Counted from the first letter of the stretch, positions 38,845 to 49,727 are shown. The stretch: DNA of 64,000 nt from Saprospiraceae bacterium (GCA_020630495.1 JAHDBH010000001.1:17889-81888), one strand, 5' to 3'. Translations and numbers: made by a program. Notes: a model not told the origin generated them from the letters alone.

Positions 38845-39630
38845 TTATTGGCACTGAGGTGGTATCACTCCAGTGAGTACCACATGTATAGTGTCGCCCT
38901 GCTTGATGTCTCCACCCTCGATATAGCTCGGAGTCTGGGAGCTGACGTAGGACTGCGCAAGGTCTGTCACACTACCGTCTGTGCTGCGCTCGCCGAGTGT
39001 AAGAAGATTATTGTCCAGCAGAAACTTGGCTTCTTCATAGCTAAGGCAGACCAGATTGGGAATAGGGAAGTAGCCACCGCTTTTTTTGCTGAGGACAAAC
39101 TGGAGCGTGCCGCCCTTAGGTATCTCAAAGTCATCTTTGCGGCCTTGATTATCTACAATGGTCTTGCCTTTGTATCTTACTTCCATGATCATATCTGGAA
39201 GGCCTGAGTCGTAGACGTAGTCGACGGTTTCTGATTTGATCTCGTAAGCTTTGAGGAGTTCGCGCTCTTTGATAGAGTATTTTTCTCCATAGAGTCTTGG
39301 TAGATCAGCTACCTTGAGTAGATCGGCATTGTTCTTAGAGACTACGGCGTAGATCTTGCGATTGCGCTTCACTTGTGATCCTGGCTTGGGATTTTGATCT
39401 TGGATGATACCACCAGCCTTGCCTACGATAAATACACTATCGGTCACTACAATTTCAAAATCACGCTCATGGGCATCCTGTCTCGACTGTGAGAGCGGTT
39501 TATCTATATAGTCCGGTAGTGTGAGTTTCTCACCGTGATGCGTGTAAGCTCGCAACCACATGAATACTAGTACAAGCAGTACCAAGGTAGTGATAGCGAT
39601 GAGGATGAGATGCTTGAGCAGATACTTCAT
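38845..39630 (-). CDS. PASTA domain-containing protein
   Basis: N-terminal TM then three PASTA-like repeats (KLTLPDYIDKPLSQ..., IPNLVCLSYEEAKFLLDNNLL). Confidence 0.88.
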   Translation of the reverse strand: MKYLLKHLILIAITTLVLLVLVFMWLRAYTHHGEKLTLPDYIDKPLSQSRQDAHERDFEIVVTDSVFIVGKAGGIIQDQNPKPGSQVKRNRKIYAVVSKNNADLLKVADLPRLYGEKYSIKERELLKAYEIKSETVDYVYDSGLPDMIMEVRYKGKTIVDNQGRKDDFEIPKGGTLQFVLSKKSGGYFPIPNLVCLSYEEAKFLLDNNLLTLGERSTDGSVTDLAQSYVSSQTPSYIEGGDIKQGDTIHVVLTGVIPPQCQ

Positions 39631-42308
39631 GATGTAGTGCTGACGGAGCTCGATCTGAGCATTCCATGCTGGATGATTCTGTCGATAAATCCTAGCGGGG
39701 ACAGATCCTCTAGCGCTGCTTGGTGGAAGATGCAGGTAGCTGGGGTCATGCCTGGTAGGCTATTGATTTCTATGATGATAGTTTCTATCTTTTCTGATTG
39801 GTTGTACACCCGCACAAAAGCATCTATCCGAGCATATCCTTCTACCTTCATCGTCTTAGCTGCGTGCAGGATGTCTGACTGCACTTTCGTGCAAATGCGC
39901 TCGTAGGAGATACTTTCTGTACCGAAACGCGCTGGAGTGAGATTTTGTCCCTCTCCAGCGAGAAACTTTTCTTCTAGACTGAGGATAGCTCCACTAGATA
40001 GGGCTTCTGACGGTGTCAAGGAGATCATATCACCGTCTGGCTGAGTGAGTACGCCTACCGTCACTTCCATGAACTGGTCCGCTCCCGAGGCAGTGATAAG
40101 AGATTCTATGAGTACTTGATCTTTCTGAGGAAATTCCTCCTTCGGATCAATTGACAAGCTCTCTCTATGTGCTGAGTGATCTGGATGACTTGTGGCCACA
40201 TCACCAAACATGATGGCCAGATAGGCAGCTAGCTCCTCGCTGTTGGTGATCTTCAAGACAGCGCTACTGCAGCCATCATCAACTGGCTTGAGGATCATGG
40301 GGTAGCCTATGCTCTTCTCGATTTCTCGTTGAGCAGCGCTCGGGTCACGGAGATAATCGCTGCGCTGATAGAGCAGCTGCTGTGTTACGGGAAATCCAGC
40401 GGCGCGGAGATGCTGGAGCGTCTGATATTTATTGATTGTCGTAGCTGATGACTCAGCGTCTGATCCATTGTACGCTATGTGATGGTCCTCCAGATCTCGC
40501 TGGATCTTGCCATCTTCTCCAGGTCGTCCGTGTAGAGCTATGAAGGCGAAGTCGATTTTACTCTGGAGCTGATCCAGGCTGATTTGTACTGGATGCTCTA
40601 CGGCATCTCGGTCGATATAATCTGCGAGGAGGTGAGCCGACCTTTGCCTCAGCTTAGCTGCAATGGGATGATGCTGGCTACGATGTACGCTGGCAGCTAT
40701 GTCATCTGCATTGTCCTTGAGAAGCAGATTGATGGGGAGTTGATGGAGTGTGTATTGTGATTCGTCTCCTGTGAGAAAGATGGGTATGGCGTGATATTGA
40801 TCGCTGCTATTGAGCTTTTCATAGATATTGCGTCCAGACTCTACCGAGATATGTCTTTCTGTGCTGTATCCTCCAAATATGACTCCTACTTTGATGCGAT
40901 GATCATATTGTTGGCTTTTGCGCGAAAGCGCCTCCTGCATCATCTCTATCATGCCTTGCAATCGCATATCCGCAGGTCGATTACTAGACCTTGCGAGCAG
41001 TGATATCTGGATGATATAGGAAATAAATTGGCTTGGACTGAGCCCTATCTCGGCCGCTTGATGAAAGAAAAATGAACTCGGTAGCATGCCCGAGGTCGTG
41101 TTGGGATCATTGAGGTATATCTGGCCGTCCTGCTGAATGAATCCGTCGATTCTCGCATACACCTCAAATCCAAAAAATGCGTAGAGCTCTTTGCACGCCG
41201 CTTGTATCTTTTCTATCTCTGAGACACTCATGTCTATCGGAGTGCGCTTCCTGGCTAGACCAGGTAGATACTTGGACTTGTAATCATAGAGTGCCTCGGA
41301 TTTCACGATTTCTGTAGGTGGGAGACTTATAGGATCTCCATCTGTTGTGTCGAGGACAATGCAAGAAAATTCACGACCTTCTATAAATTCCTCGAGTAGC
41401 ACAGTATGCTCGTCATTACTGCTGGTGATGACGATTTCTGTCTTGTCACTCGATCTGAGATACTGTAGCAAGTCTGCTGGATGATCTATGCGCTGGCCGT
41501 GTATCCAGACGGGCATGCCTATACCCTCGCGGATATCGGCTATAGTCTGCACGTAGCTGATCTGCTCCTCATCCGTCATGTCATTCCAGTCTATCTGTGA
41601 GAGACGCTGTCTGAAGAATGCATGCTCGCAGGCATGCTGCAAATCACTGGATGAGCTGCTGGGATCTAGGATGGAAACCCCTAGAGACGAGCCCTGAGAC
41701 GCAGGCCGCACTACGAGTGGAAATCCTACTTCATCTGCTAATCTATCCCGATAGCTCGGCCAGTCTGTATGATCCAACTCGGATCTATCAAGCATCATCA
41801 CCCTGGGACAGTCATACCCAGCTGCTTGCATGAGCTGCTTCTGGTACTTCTTATCTATACCTATGGCTGATGATCTGATACCGGCTCCACTATACGGTAT
41901 GTCAAGACTCTCTAGAAGTCCCTGCAGCTGGCCGTCTTCACCCCAGCTTCCATGCAGGCACAGGAAAGCAAAGTCAATGTGATCTGCAAGGTCGCTCCAG
42001 GTGATAGGCGTGCCGATCGTCGCTCGCATGGCGTGGAAGTCCGTGTCATGTGGCAGGGACTCTTCATAGATCTGAAAGTCTACGTCATGCTGAGGCTGAT
42101 AACTTACTGGAGGATAAAAATCTCGGATACTCCCTTTGTAGATATAGGGCCACTCCATGATGATCAGCTGCTTGTGCGCATCTACAAAAAGCGGAACAGG
42201 GTCGTAGAGTGTCTTGTCAAGATTATCATAGACAGTACGCCCGCCCGCAAAGGAAATCTCGCGCTCGCGCGAGGGACCTCCCATGAGTATACCTATGCGA
42301 AGTTTCAT
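39627..42308 (-). CDS. ddl: Tandem-fused D-alanine--D-alanine ligase (two ATP-grasp Ddl modules)
   Basis: Module 1 RIGILMGGPSREREISFAGGR...LCLHGSWGEDGQLQG; module 2 KVGVIFGGYSTERHISVESGR...IALHGRPGEDGKIQ...IEINSLPGMTPA. Confidence 0.9.
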   Translation of the reverse strand: MKLRIGILMGGPSREREISFAGGRTVYDNLDKTLYDPVPLFVDAHKQLIIMEWPYIYKGSIRDFYPPVSYQPQHDVDFQIYEESLPHDTDFHAMRATIGTPITWSDLADHIDFAFLCLHGSWGEDGQLQGLLESLDIPYSGAGIRSSAIGIDKKYQKQLMQAAGYDCPRVMMLDRSELDHTDWPSYRDRLADEVGFPLVVRPASQGSSLGVSILDPSSSSSDLQHACEHAFFRQRLSQIDWNDMTDEEQISYVQTIADIREGIGMPVWIHGQRIDHPADLLQYLRSSDKTEIVITSSNDEHTVLLEEFIEGREFSCIVLDTTDGDPISLPPTEIVKSEALYDYKSKYLPGLARKRTPIDMSVSEIEKIQAACKELYAFFGFEVYARIDGFIQQDGQIYLNDPNTTSGMLPSSFFFHQAAEIGLSPSQFISYIIQISLLARSSNRPADMRLQGMIEMMQEALSRKSQQYDHRIKVGVIFGGYSTERHISVESGRNIYEKLNSSDQYHAIPIFLTGDESQYTLHQLPINLLLKDNADDIAASVHRSQHHPIAAKLRQRSAHLLADYIDRDAVEHPVQISLDQLQSKIDFAFIALHGRPGEDGKIQRDLEDHHIAYNGSDAESSATTINKYQTLQHLRAAGFPVTQQLLYQRSDYLRDPSAAQREIEKSIGYPMILKPVDDGCSSAVLKITNSEELAAYLAIMFGDVATSHPDHSAHRESLSIDPKEEFPQKDQVLIESLITASGADQFMEVTVGVLTQPDGDMISLTPSEALSSGAILSLEEKFLAGEGQNLTPARFGTESISYERICTKVQSDILHAAKTMKVEGYARIDAFVRVYNQSEKIETIIIEINSLPGMTPATCIFHQAALEDLSPLGFIDRIIQHGMLRSSSVSTTS
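39881..39898 (-). repeat. Dispersed hairpin element copy 13
   Basis: GCATTT GCAC-GAAA-GTGC. Confidence 0.8.
40914..40931 (+). repeat. Dispersed hairpin element copy 14
   Basis: GCTTTT GCGC-GAAA-GCGC. Confidence 0.8.
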
Positions 42309-42389
42309 GACAGAGTGGGATGTATAGGATTGATCATCTTTGTGCAAAGATCATATGTATGATTCATATCATGCGTATAGCTCGAGATA

Positions 42390-43700
42390 GTGATCAAACG
42401 AAGCATACATAAGGAGATATTTCAGCTGACGATTCCCAATATTGTCAGTAATATCTCTGTCCCGCTCATAGGCTCAGTGGATACGATTCTCATGGGCCAT
42501 ATATCCACGGCACATCTAGGAGCTGTAGGTCTGGGCAGCATGATATTTAGCTTCCTCTATTGGAACATGGGATTTCTGCGTATGAGCACCACGGGTCTCA
42601 CTGCTCAGGCTTACGGTAGATCTGATAGGCGAGAGCAGTATCGCATACTAGTCCGAGCTCTACTGGTGGCAGCTGCTGCAGGATTGCTACTGATAGCGCT
42701 GAGGATTCCTTTGGCTAGTGGAGGTCTTGAGGTATTCAGCGTAGAGGCTGCGCAGCGAGATCTGGTGCGTGGCTATGTGCAGATCAGAATGCTAGCAGCG
42801 CCTGCTTCTCTAGTCCTCATGGTACTTCTAGGATGGTATCTCGGAATGCAGAATGCTAAGATTCCACTTCTGGTCACAGTCTTGATCAATCTGAGCAATA
42901 TCCTTCTGAGCTATGTGCTTGTAGTCCGATATGACTATGATATGGCTGGTGTGGCTTGGGGGACAGTGATAGCACAGTATCTGGGTGCTACGATTGCCAT
43001 CCTCATTTGGCTAGGGAAATACCGCGACGTCGCAGGTGAGAAAGTCGTTGATATCTTAAGAGGGCTTGATGCATATCGAGAGTTTTTTAGGGTTAACAGT
43101 GATATCATCATACGCACTCTGGTGCTCACACTTGTGTTTGGATTCATGTACAGAGAATCATCGCGACTAGGTGTGGAATTACTTGCTGTGCACATGGTGC
43201 TTTTCCAATTTCTTAATTGGATGAGTTACATCATCGATGGTCTCGCGTATGCAGCAGAGAGTCTGGTGGGAAAGTACTTTGGTGCTGAGAGCGAGTCGGG
43301 AGTGAAGCGAGCGGTGAAGTGGACTATGATATGGTCGCTGGTAGGGGCCAGCGCGATTGCTGTAGTTTATTCGCTATTTTATGAAGAGCTTTTCTGGCTA
43401 TTCACGGATGATCGGTCATTGACTGCGGAGATGCAGAGATATTATCTGTGGGTAGTTATCTTACCTCTCGCAGGATTTGCCAGTTATATATGGGATGGCA
43501 TCTTCATAGGATTGGTCGCGAGTAAAGCGATGAGAATATGTATGCTGCTCGCAGGAGCGATATTCGTCTCTAGCTATGCGGTACTGCGAGGGCTGATGCC
43601 TGCTCATGCCCTCTGGGCAGCCTTTACCCTGTTCCTTATAGCTCGTGCGGCGGCACAGGCGATTTACTACCAGCGATACCGCTTGTATGCGCCTTCATGA
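42390..43700 (+). CDS. MATE family efflux transporter
   Basis: LTIPNIVSNISVPLIGSVDTILMGHISTAHLGAVGLGSMIF; 12-TM pattern. Confidence 0.93.
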   Translation: MIKRSIHKEIFQLTIPNIVSNISVPLIGSVDTILMGHISTAHLGAVGLGSMIFSFLYWNMGFLRMSTTGLTAQAYGRSDRREQYRILVRALLVAAAAGLLLIALRIPLASGGLEVFSVEAAQRDLVRGYVQIRMLAAPASLVLMVLLGWYLGMQNAKIPLLVTVLINLSNILLSYVLVVRYDYDMAGVAWGTVIAQYLGATIAILIWLGKYRDVAGEKVVDILRGLDAYREFFRVNSDIIIRTLVLTLVFGFMYRESSRLGVELLAVHMVLFQFLNWMSYIIDGLAYAAESLVGKYFGAESESGVKRAVKWTMIWSLVGASAIAVVYSLFYEELFWLFTDDRSLTAEMQRYYLWVVILPLAGFASYIWDGIFIGLVASKAMRICMLLAGAIFVSSYAVLRGLMPAHALWAAFTLFLIARAAAQAIYYQRYRLYAPS

Positions 43701-43704
43701 AGCA

Positions 43705-43742
43705 TAAAAAAAGCCACTCCAGTACATGTACTGAAGTGGCTT
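43705..43742 (-). terminator. Terminator in the convergent intergenic region, T-tract on minus strand
   Basis: AAGCCACTtCAGTACATGTACTGgAGTGGCTT then TTTTT on minus strand. Confidence 0.8.
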
Positions 43743-43765
43743 GTATAGGATATTTAGATACCAGA

Positions 43766-46700
43766 CTAGTGCTGGATTACTACTTTTTCGATTTGGATAG
43801 CGCTCGCCGTACGGGCTATGACTAGGTAGACGCCTGATGGCGCATCCGATAGATCGATACGCTGCGTATCGCGCACATCCGTATACTGAGCGATTTCCAG
43901 ACCTGTGATATCTGTGATACTGACCTCAAGTCCTTGCTGATTATCAATTTCTGTCTGTAGAAGTATCAGGCCAGTGCTGGGATTGGGTGATACGCGTACG
44001 AGGTCATCTGCCGAATCCAGATCTCTTGTAGAAATCAGATTGTCCATAGCGATATTAAATTGCTCACCACCGATATAGCCGCCTTCACCATCAGTGATGA
44101 CGAAGTCAAAAGAATCAAATTCACGTCCGCCCTCAAGAGATAGATACTTGACATTGCCATTGTCTACATCCGCTTGGGTAAATGTGTCACCCGTACCAAG
44201 ATCCACTCCTGATCGCTTGATACGACCATACTGGACATCATTGACGATGGTATAAATGAGTTCGTCAGCGCCATTGTTGGCATCTTCTGCAGAGAGTATG
44301 TCTGAGAGGATATCTTCCTCGCCGCGTGCTTGTAGAAATAGGGTGTCATTGAGCAGAAGACTTGGTCCTTGTAGGCTTATGCTAGCGCACAGTTCGAGGC
44401 TCCATTCATTGAGTCTTCCACCAGATCCAGAGTTGTTGTCCTCTACTCTCAGCGTCCACAGACCCATGGCATCCTCTCCTAAGAAAGTCGCTAGTGGTTC
44501 TAGTGGTGGATAAAGCCTACCCGTAGTCATATCACAGGCAAATGCTTCTCCCGACTCATCATCATATCCCAGATCCATATTGCTGCGATTTCCACATATC
44601 TGATCAAACAGCACCACTTCTGTACCTGCAGGTGAAATGGCGGTCACCTTGATATCACTGATAAATTCGTGCAGCATATTGATATTGGCGATGTTGATAT
44701 CATTCACTGGGCTATTAGTCGATACTGCGATGCGTGACTCAATAGACGGACGACCACTTGCCGATATATTGATAGGCCCATCATTGCTCTTGAAGTCCGC
44801 GCAGCTCAGAGATACCGTGTGAAATGAGTAGGCTGCTGTAGGTCCACCTGTGAGACATCTATTTTCACCTAGGACTCTCCAGTAATAGAGTGTATTTTCT
44901 TCTAGATTATCTCTAGGTACGTATGACGCTTCAGTGATTCCACTTTCCGTCCTTACTATATCCTCTGGACGGAATCTCGGAGAAGTGGCTATCTCCACCG
45001 TGTAGCTCTCTGCAAAGGGAGAGGGATCCCAGCTGAAAGTAGGAAGGATCGACTGACCTGCAGTGCCATCGGTTGGCCCCTGGAGCGCTATATCGCTAAA
45101 GTCAGTATTGACTGTATTCACAGTGACTGATCTCATGATGGTATCGCTTCCATCGGCCGTAGCTCTGACGGTAAGTTCTAGATCACCCTCTAGCGTGTAA
45201 TCTCTAAAGTCGAGGCTGAGCTGAGCAAGTTCACCTACGGGAACAGGATTGGTCAGCCATGTAGCCGTCACGCCGCTGGGCAGCCCATCTACTACCTCTA
45301 GAGTCACCTCAGAGCTAAATCCTAGCAATCCAGTAGTCTCAAAATTGAAACTTGCATCACCAGGCAAGCACACATTTTCCCGTATCGATAAGGGGGCAAT
45401 GTCAAAGCTTGCAACACTGGGTTCTACCGCTGATACCGCATCGGTTACATTATAAAAGATATTATCAGCAGCTTCTACCATGATGCGGGCGCTTGTATTA
45501 GCACCTTCTGGTATCTTGACATATGCAGCACCAGTGTTGAGCACATCCGTTTTGAGGGTTTCGCTAAAGTTGCGAGCATCTGATGCCCATAGGATATTTA
45601 CTGTCTGGCAGTTTACGATAGAGTTATCCGTATTAGCTACGTCCCATTCTACCAGATAGAAACCTCCTGCCGTCAAGTCTTCTGATGCTCGAGGGGCAGT
45701 CACTTCAAATGGCCCTGCAGATGCAGTGGCATTGAAAGCTACTTCTGTGAAGTCCACCAGAGGTACATCAGCATTATTATCTCGCACGGTCAATCTCATC
45801 GTGATATCACGAGTAGATGTAGGCAGCGTCTCGTTGACATCACGCACCCCAGTGAGGACTGTATTGAGAGCGGGAAAGTATCTCGTGGGATCATCAGTAG
45901 GTGGTAGTGATCGGAAGAGAGGAGCATTTCCGATCGGTGCACCCAGCTGCGATAGAGGTCCCAGATCATACTGCTCCCATGTATATGTCACAGGATCGTC
46001 TTCCTCGTCAGAGTGATCAGCTGTGAGCTTAAATGGCGTGCTGATAGGTATGTGAAATCCATCAGCATAGTTGGCAATAGCTACCGGAGCCGTGTTATCG
46101 TGGGACTGATTCGTGCCGCAATTATTGCCATTTCCTTCTCGCATAAATACAATGGCACGCTGTATAGAATTTGTATGAAAATACGCATCAGACATATCCT
46201 GTATGTAGCGATTTTCACAGTTGCTAGCACCCGCATAGCTCATGATGGTCGATCCACTGCCAGGCTCATAAGCGGTAGACCCTGTCTCGTTTTCGCCTTC
46301 ACACCAGTTGAATGTATGCGTAGCTGTGAGCTGATGGCCCATCTCGTGCGCTACGATGTGGAAGAAGCCCACACCACGATAAGCGCCAAATGTACTTGAG
46401 CTAGCTGCTCCACGATTATTACCGCAGACACTTCCTAGACTCGCTAGACCACCAGCATTGGTGCCAAACACATGGCCGATATCATACGCTGTAGGGCCGA
46501 CCGCTTGATTGAGCGTCGCTGTTCCTTTAGATAGTAGATCCCCTGGGTCGCCATTGGCATACGGGTCATCATTACCATCGAGGAATATCGCATCATCCAA
46601 GCCATCTACAAGCACCAGGCGGAGGGTCATATCACGTTCCATCACGCCATTGAGCTGATTGACTACCGTCATGATGGCGCTGATAGTACCTTCTAGCGTA

Positions 46701-47377
46701 CCACCACCTTTAAAGACTGACCATTCCCCCGTGGTAGAGACACCCAGACGGTAGATACGTAGGGGGTAGCTCGGCAGCAATTGCTGATGATGGTGGTCAT
46801 GATCGTGTTCTTCCATATAAGCTGCAGCTGTTGCATCATCGAGCTCGCATTTCAGAGCATCGGCTGGGTCCTGATCGCCCCATAGCTCACTTCCGTAGTA
46901 GCTGACGTAGTAGTCGTCATTCTGATCATAATATCTCTCGACATACACATCACCGTCAGCGGACATGATGTAGGCGTTAAAGCCCATGTAGCCATAGTCA
47001 AATCTGATTTCATCCCCCGTAGTCGTGCTCACACCTTTGTAGGCTTGCAAGCGCGGCATCCTGCGCAGAGCGCTAGGCTCTATGGCATCATAAGCCACAT
47101 AGCTAAATTCTTGCATAGTCCCGTCAGGCATAGGTATTGAGATGACTGCGGTGCTCCGATTGCTACTCATCTCGCGCTCATGAGGAGCATCATGGAGCAG
47201 CTTGAGCAGTTCCTTACCCTCTAGGCTGAGTGTGAGGTACTTGGCAGGTTTCAATCGACTGTTGTCGTCGATGGAGTTAGCTGCAGGTTCGGGGACTTTC
47301 GTCCAAATGTCTGACTGAGCAAAGAGTCCCGTACTTAGACAGAGGATCATTGCGATAGATGCTAATCGTAATTGCAT
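43766..47377 (-). CDS. Secreted reprolysin-like (M12B) metallopeptidase with P-domain and T9SS type A sorting domain
   Basis: HIVAHEMGHQLTATHTFNWC zinc motif; P-domain LHEFISDIKVTAISPAGTEVVLF; C-terminus VSPNPSTGLILLQTEI. Start MQLRLASIAMIL. Confidence 0.9.
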   Translation of the reverse strand: MQLRLASIAMILCLSTGLFAQSDIWTKVPEPAANSIDDNSRLKPAKYLTLSLEGKELLKLLHDAPHEREMSSNRSTAVISIPMPDGTMQEFSYVAYDAIEPSALRRMPRLQAYKGVSTTTGDEIRFDYGYMGFNAYIMSADGDVYVERYYDQNDDYYVSYYGSELWGDQDPADALKCELDDATAAAYMEEHDHDHHHQQLLPSYPLRIYRLGVSTTGEWSVFKGGGTLEGTISAIMTVVNQLNGVMERDMTLRLVLVDGLDDAIFLDGNDDPYANGDPGDLLSKGTATLNQAVGPTAYDIGHVFGTNAGGLASLGSVCGNNRGAASSSTFGAYRGVGFFHIVAHEMGHQLTATHTFNWCEGENETGSTAYEPGSGSTIMSYAGASNCENRYIQDMSDAYFHTNSIQRAIVFMREGNGNNCGTNQSHDNTAPVAIANYADGFHIPISTPFKLTADHSDEEDDPVTYTWEQYDLGPLSQLGAPIGNAPLFRSLPPTDDPTRYFPALNTVLTGVRDVNETLPTSTRDITMRLTVRDNNADVPLVDFTEVAFNATASAGPFEVTAPRASEDLTAGGFYLVEWDVANTDNSIVNCQTVNILWASDARNFSETLKTDVLNTGAAYVKIPEGANTSARIMVEAADNIFYNVTDAVSAVEPSVASFDIAPLSIRENVCLPGDASFNFETTGLLGFSSEVTLEVVDGLPSGVTATWLTNPVPVGELAQLSLDFRDYTLEGDLELTVRATADGSDTIMRSVTVNTVNTDFSDIALQGPTDGTAGQSILPTFSWDPSPFAESYTVEIATSPRFRPEDIVRTESGITEASYVPRDNLEENTLYYWRVLGENRCLTGGPTAAYSFHTVSLSCADFKSNDGPINISASGRPSIESRIAVSTNSPVNDINIANINMLHEFISDIKVTAISPAGTEVVLFDQICGNRSNMDLGYDDESGEAFACDMTTGRLYPPLEPLATFLGEDAMGLWTLRVEDNNSGSGGRLNEWSLELCASISLQGPSLLLNDTLFLQARGEEDILSDILSAEDANNGADELIYTIVNDVQYGRIKRSGVDLGTGDTFTQADVDNGNVKYLSLEGGREFDSFDFVITDGEGGYIGGEQFNIAMDNLISTRDLDSADDLVRVSPNPSTGLILLQTEIDNQQGLEVSITDITGLEIAQYTDVRDTQRIDLSDAPSGVYLVIARTASAIQIEKVVIQH
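47293..47310 (-). repeat. Dispersed hairpin element copy 15
   Basis: ACATTT GGAC-GAAA-GTCC. Confidence 0.75.
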
Positions 47378-47573
47378 AGGTGCGAATTGATAATTTTCTC
47401 GATAAATAGTGGGTCGGTAAAGATAACGGTCACGTGGCAGAAAGGATGTCACACTCACTGCAAAGGGTCGTAGAGTGTACACCCGGCATTTGCACAGCTC
47501 TCTGCTGCTCTATGGAGTCTTAGCGAGAAATAGCCTTGCATCATCGTCATAGAATCTATATTTGAACTGACTA

Positions 47574-49727
47574 ATGTGTATGCGAAACGTGAAACGCCCT
47601 TACTCTACAGTATTCATATTGATGATCATCAGTTGCCTCGCGACTCATGTATCAGCACAGAATTTTACGGATCGTGCAGTTCCGCTTGGCATCAATGTGG
47701 ATCATCAGCTTGGAGACATCATCGATGACCAGTGGGGTACTGGAGCTGCTTGGATAGATTATGATCAAGATGGAGATCTAGACCTCTATGTGAGCAATAG
47801 AGGGGCTGAGAATAAGTTTTACGAAAATCAAACTGTGGAGACAGGCACTCTGAGCTTCACGGATGTCACAGCGACGGTCAATCTTGCCTGTGTCATCAAT
47901 CCTGCTGCTAATACCACTTGCGATGGTGCAGGAATCTCTGTAGGTGATTACAATAATGATGGCTATCCAGATATCTATCTGGCGACAGCTCAGGAAGACG
48001 TATTCTATCAGAATAATGGTGGCTTTACATTCAGCGATGTAACCGCCTCGGTGCTTGGTACAGGTGATTCACATCTCACTGGTCTAAGCCGAGGAACTTC
48101 AGTGACTTGGTTGGATTTTGATAATGATGGATATCTTGATCTCTACGTGTCCCATCATGTGCCAGCTAAGTACTATCCTCCAGGTCACCCCAATGTAGAT
48201 ACGAGCGACTATCTTTTGCATAATCATGAGGGCCAGTACTTTGAGGATGCGAGCTTCCTTATTGATCAGTTTAATCGCAGGTGGGGGAGTGGATTCATAT
48301 CCTGCTGGACGGATATGGACCAGGATGGTGATTATGATCTCATAGCGTCCAATGATTGTGTGCCTTCTGGAGGCTGGCCATTGCAGAATATCGTCTACGA
48401 GAATCTAGGACCATCAGGAAACGACTGGTCTACTTGGCAGTTTGATACAGTACAGCTGGACGTAGGCATGATAGAGTGTGATAATGTCATGGGTATCGCA
48501 TCTGGTGACGTAAATCACGATGGATATATTGACTTGGCTACCACAAATATTGGTCCTGTAAGACTCTGGAAAAATAACAATGGCTTCTACCAGAATATCG
48601 CCATCTCAGGAGGTGTAGCCGTACAGGATTCGTCGCACTATAGCTGGGGTATAAATTTTGGAGATATGGATCTTGACGGATGGCTCGATCTTCTCGTGAC
48701 ATCAGGAAATCTTGATGAAGAGCCCAGTCCTATGGAGGAAGATCTAGATCAGAATAATTATTATCTGCACAATGACGGTATCATGGGCAATGGTGAATCT
48801 TATACGGATTTCTCAGATGCTCACAATTACAATGATATCACGAGAGGTCGTACAAGTATCACGGCAGACGCTGATAATGATGGAGATCTTGATGTATATA
48901 TAGTCAACTACAATTCTCGTGCACAATACAAGCAAAACAATCTAGCCAATGGCAATCATTGGCTCAAAATCAATCTTGACGGCGTCATCAGTAATAGGGA
49001 CGGAGTGGGTGCTAGGGTCAAAGTGGTGACACCCAGTTTTGACCAGTACGCTGAGGCTAAAAGTGGCAGCTCACTAGGTGGCGGCGATAGTCCTTACTTA
49101 CACTTTGGCTTAGGGGCTAATGCGGTCATCTCGGAGATAGAGGTCACATGGCCATCAGGGATCATACAGTCTCTGAGCAATATCCCTTCAGACACTCTCA
49201 TCACCATCCTCGAAGATGTAGGCCTTCCGAGTAATAGAGTATTTCTCACGTCGCGGCAGATTGATGATGGCGTGAAACTAGATTGGGATTATAGTGGTGA
49301 GATACCATCAGATTTTCTCGTGCTGAAAAGAGATAGATCGGGTCGTAAAATAGCGGAATACATTGTTCCAAAAAATGACAATGGCCAGTACTCATTTTAT
49401 GATCCGTCTCCTGTGGTAGGTGTAAACTATTATCAGGTGACTGCTGGAGTAGTCTCATCCAATATCGTCAAAGAGCGATACGCAGCTACACAGAGCAGAT
49501 ACATCACTCCTACTCTTAGCTCAGGATTATTTCACGTGAGAGAATTACCTGCTGATCTTGTAAAACTAGAAGTCATCAGCCAATCTGGTGTCATTTGCTA
49601 TACGGCAGAAATAGAGAATGCTGCAGATGTATCGATCGACCTTTCCCACCTGGCCAGCGGTGCTTATCACATCCGGCTCCGTGCACAAGAATTGTATATC
49701 GTAGAGCAGATTTATCTCATGCACTAG
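47574..49727 (+). CDS. CRTAC1/VCBS (FG-GAP) repeat secreted protein with ASPIC/UnbV domain
   Basis: Repeated DxDxDGDLDLYVSN, DYNNDGYPDIYLAT; C-terminal SSLGGGDSPYLHFGLGANAVISEIEVTWPSG. Confidence 0.92.
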   Translation: MCMRNVKRPYSTVFILMIISCLATHVSAQNFTDRAVPLGINVDHQLGDIIDDQWGTGAAWIDYDQDGDLDLYVSNRGAENKFYENQTVETGTLSFTDVTATVNLACVINPAANTTCDGAGISVGDYNNDGYPDIYLATAQEDVFYQNNGGFTFSDVTASVLGTGDSHLTGLSRGTSVTWLDFDNDGYLDLYVSHHVPAKYYPPGHPNVDTSDYLLHNHEGQYFEDASFLIDQFNRRWGSGFISCWTDMDQDGDYDLIASNDCVPSGGWPLQNIVYENLGPSGNDWSTWQFDTVQLDVGMIECDNVMGIASGDVNHDGYIDLATTNIGPVRLWKNNNGFYQNIAISGGVAVQDSSHYSWGINFGDMDLDGWLDLLVTSGNLDEEPSPMEEDLDQNNYYLHNDGIMGNGESYTDFSDAHNYNDITRGRTSITADADNDGDLDVYIVNYNSRAQYKQNNLANGNHWLKINLDGVISNRDGVGARVKVVTPSFDQYAEAKSGSSLGGGDSPYLHFGLGANAVISEIEVTWPSGIIQSLSNIPSDTLITILEDVGLPSNRVFLTSRQIDDGVKLDWDYSGEIPSDFLVLKRDRSGRKIAEYIVPKNDNGQYSFYDPSPVVGVNYYQVTAGVVSSNIVKERYAATQSRYITPTLSSGLFHVRELPADLVKLEVISQSGVICYTAEIENAADVSIDLSHLASGAYHIRLRAQELYIVEQIYLMH

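Noticed and set aside
42333-42350. ATCTTTGTGCAAAGAT inverted repeat between ddl and the MATE gene
   Set aside because: Short 7-bp arms overlapping promoter-like TTTG sequences on both strands; most simply divergent promoter elements.
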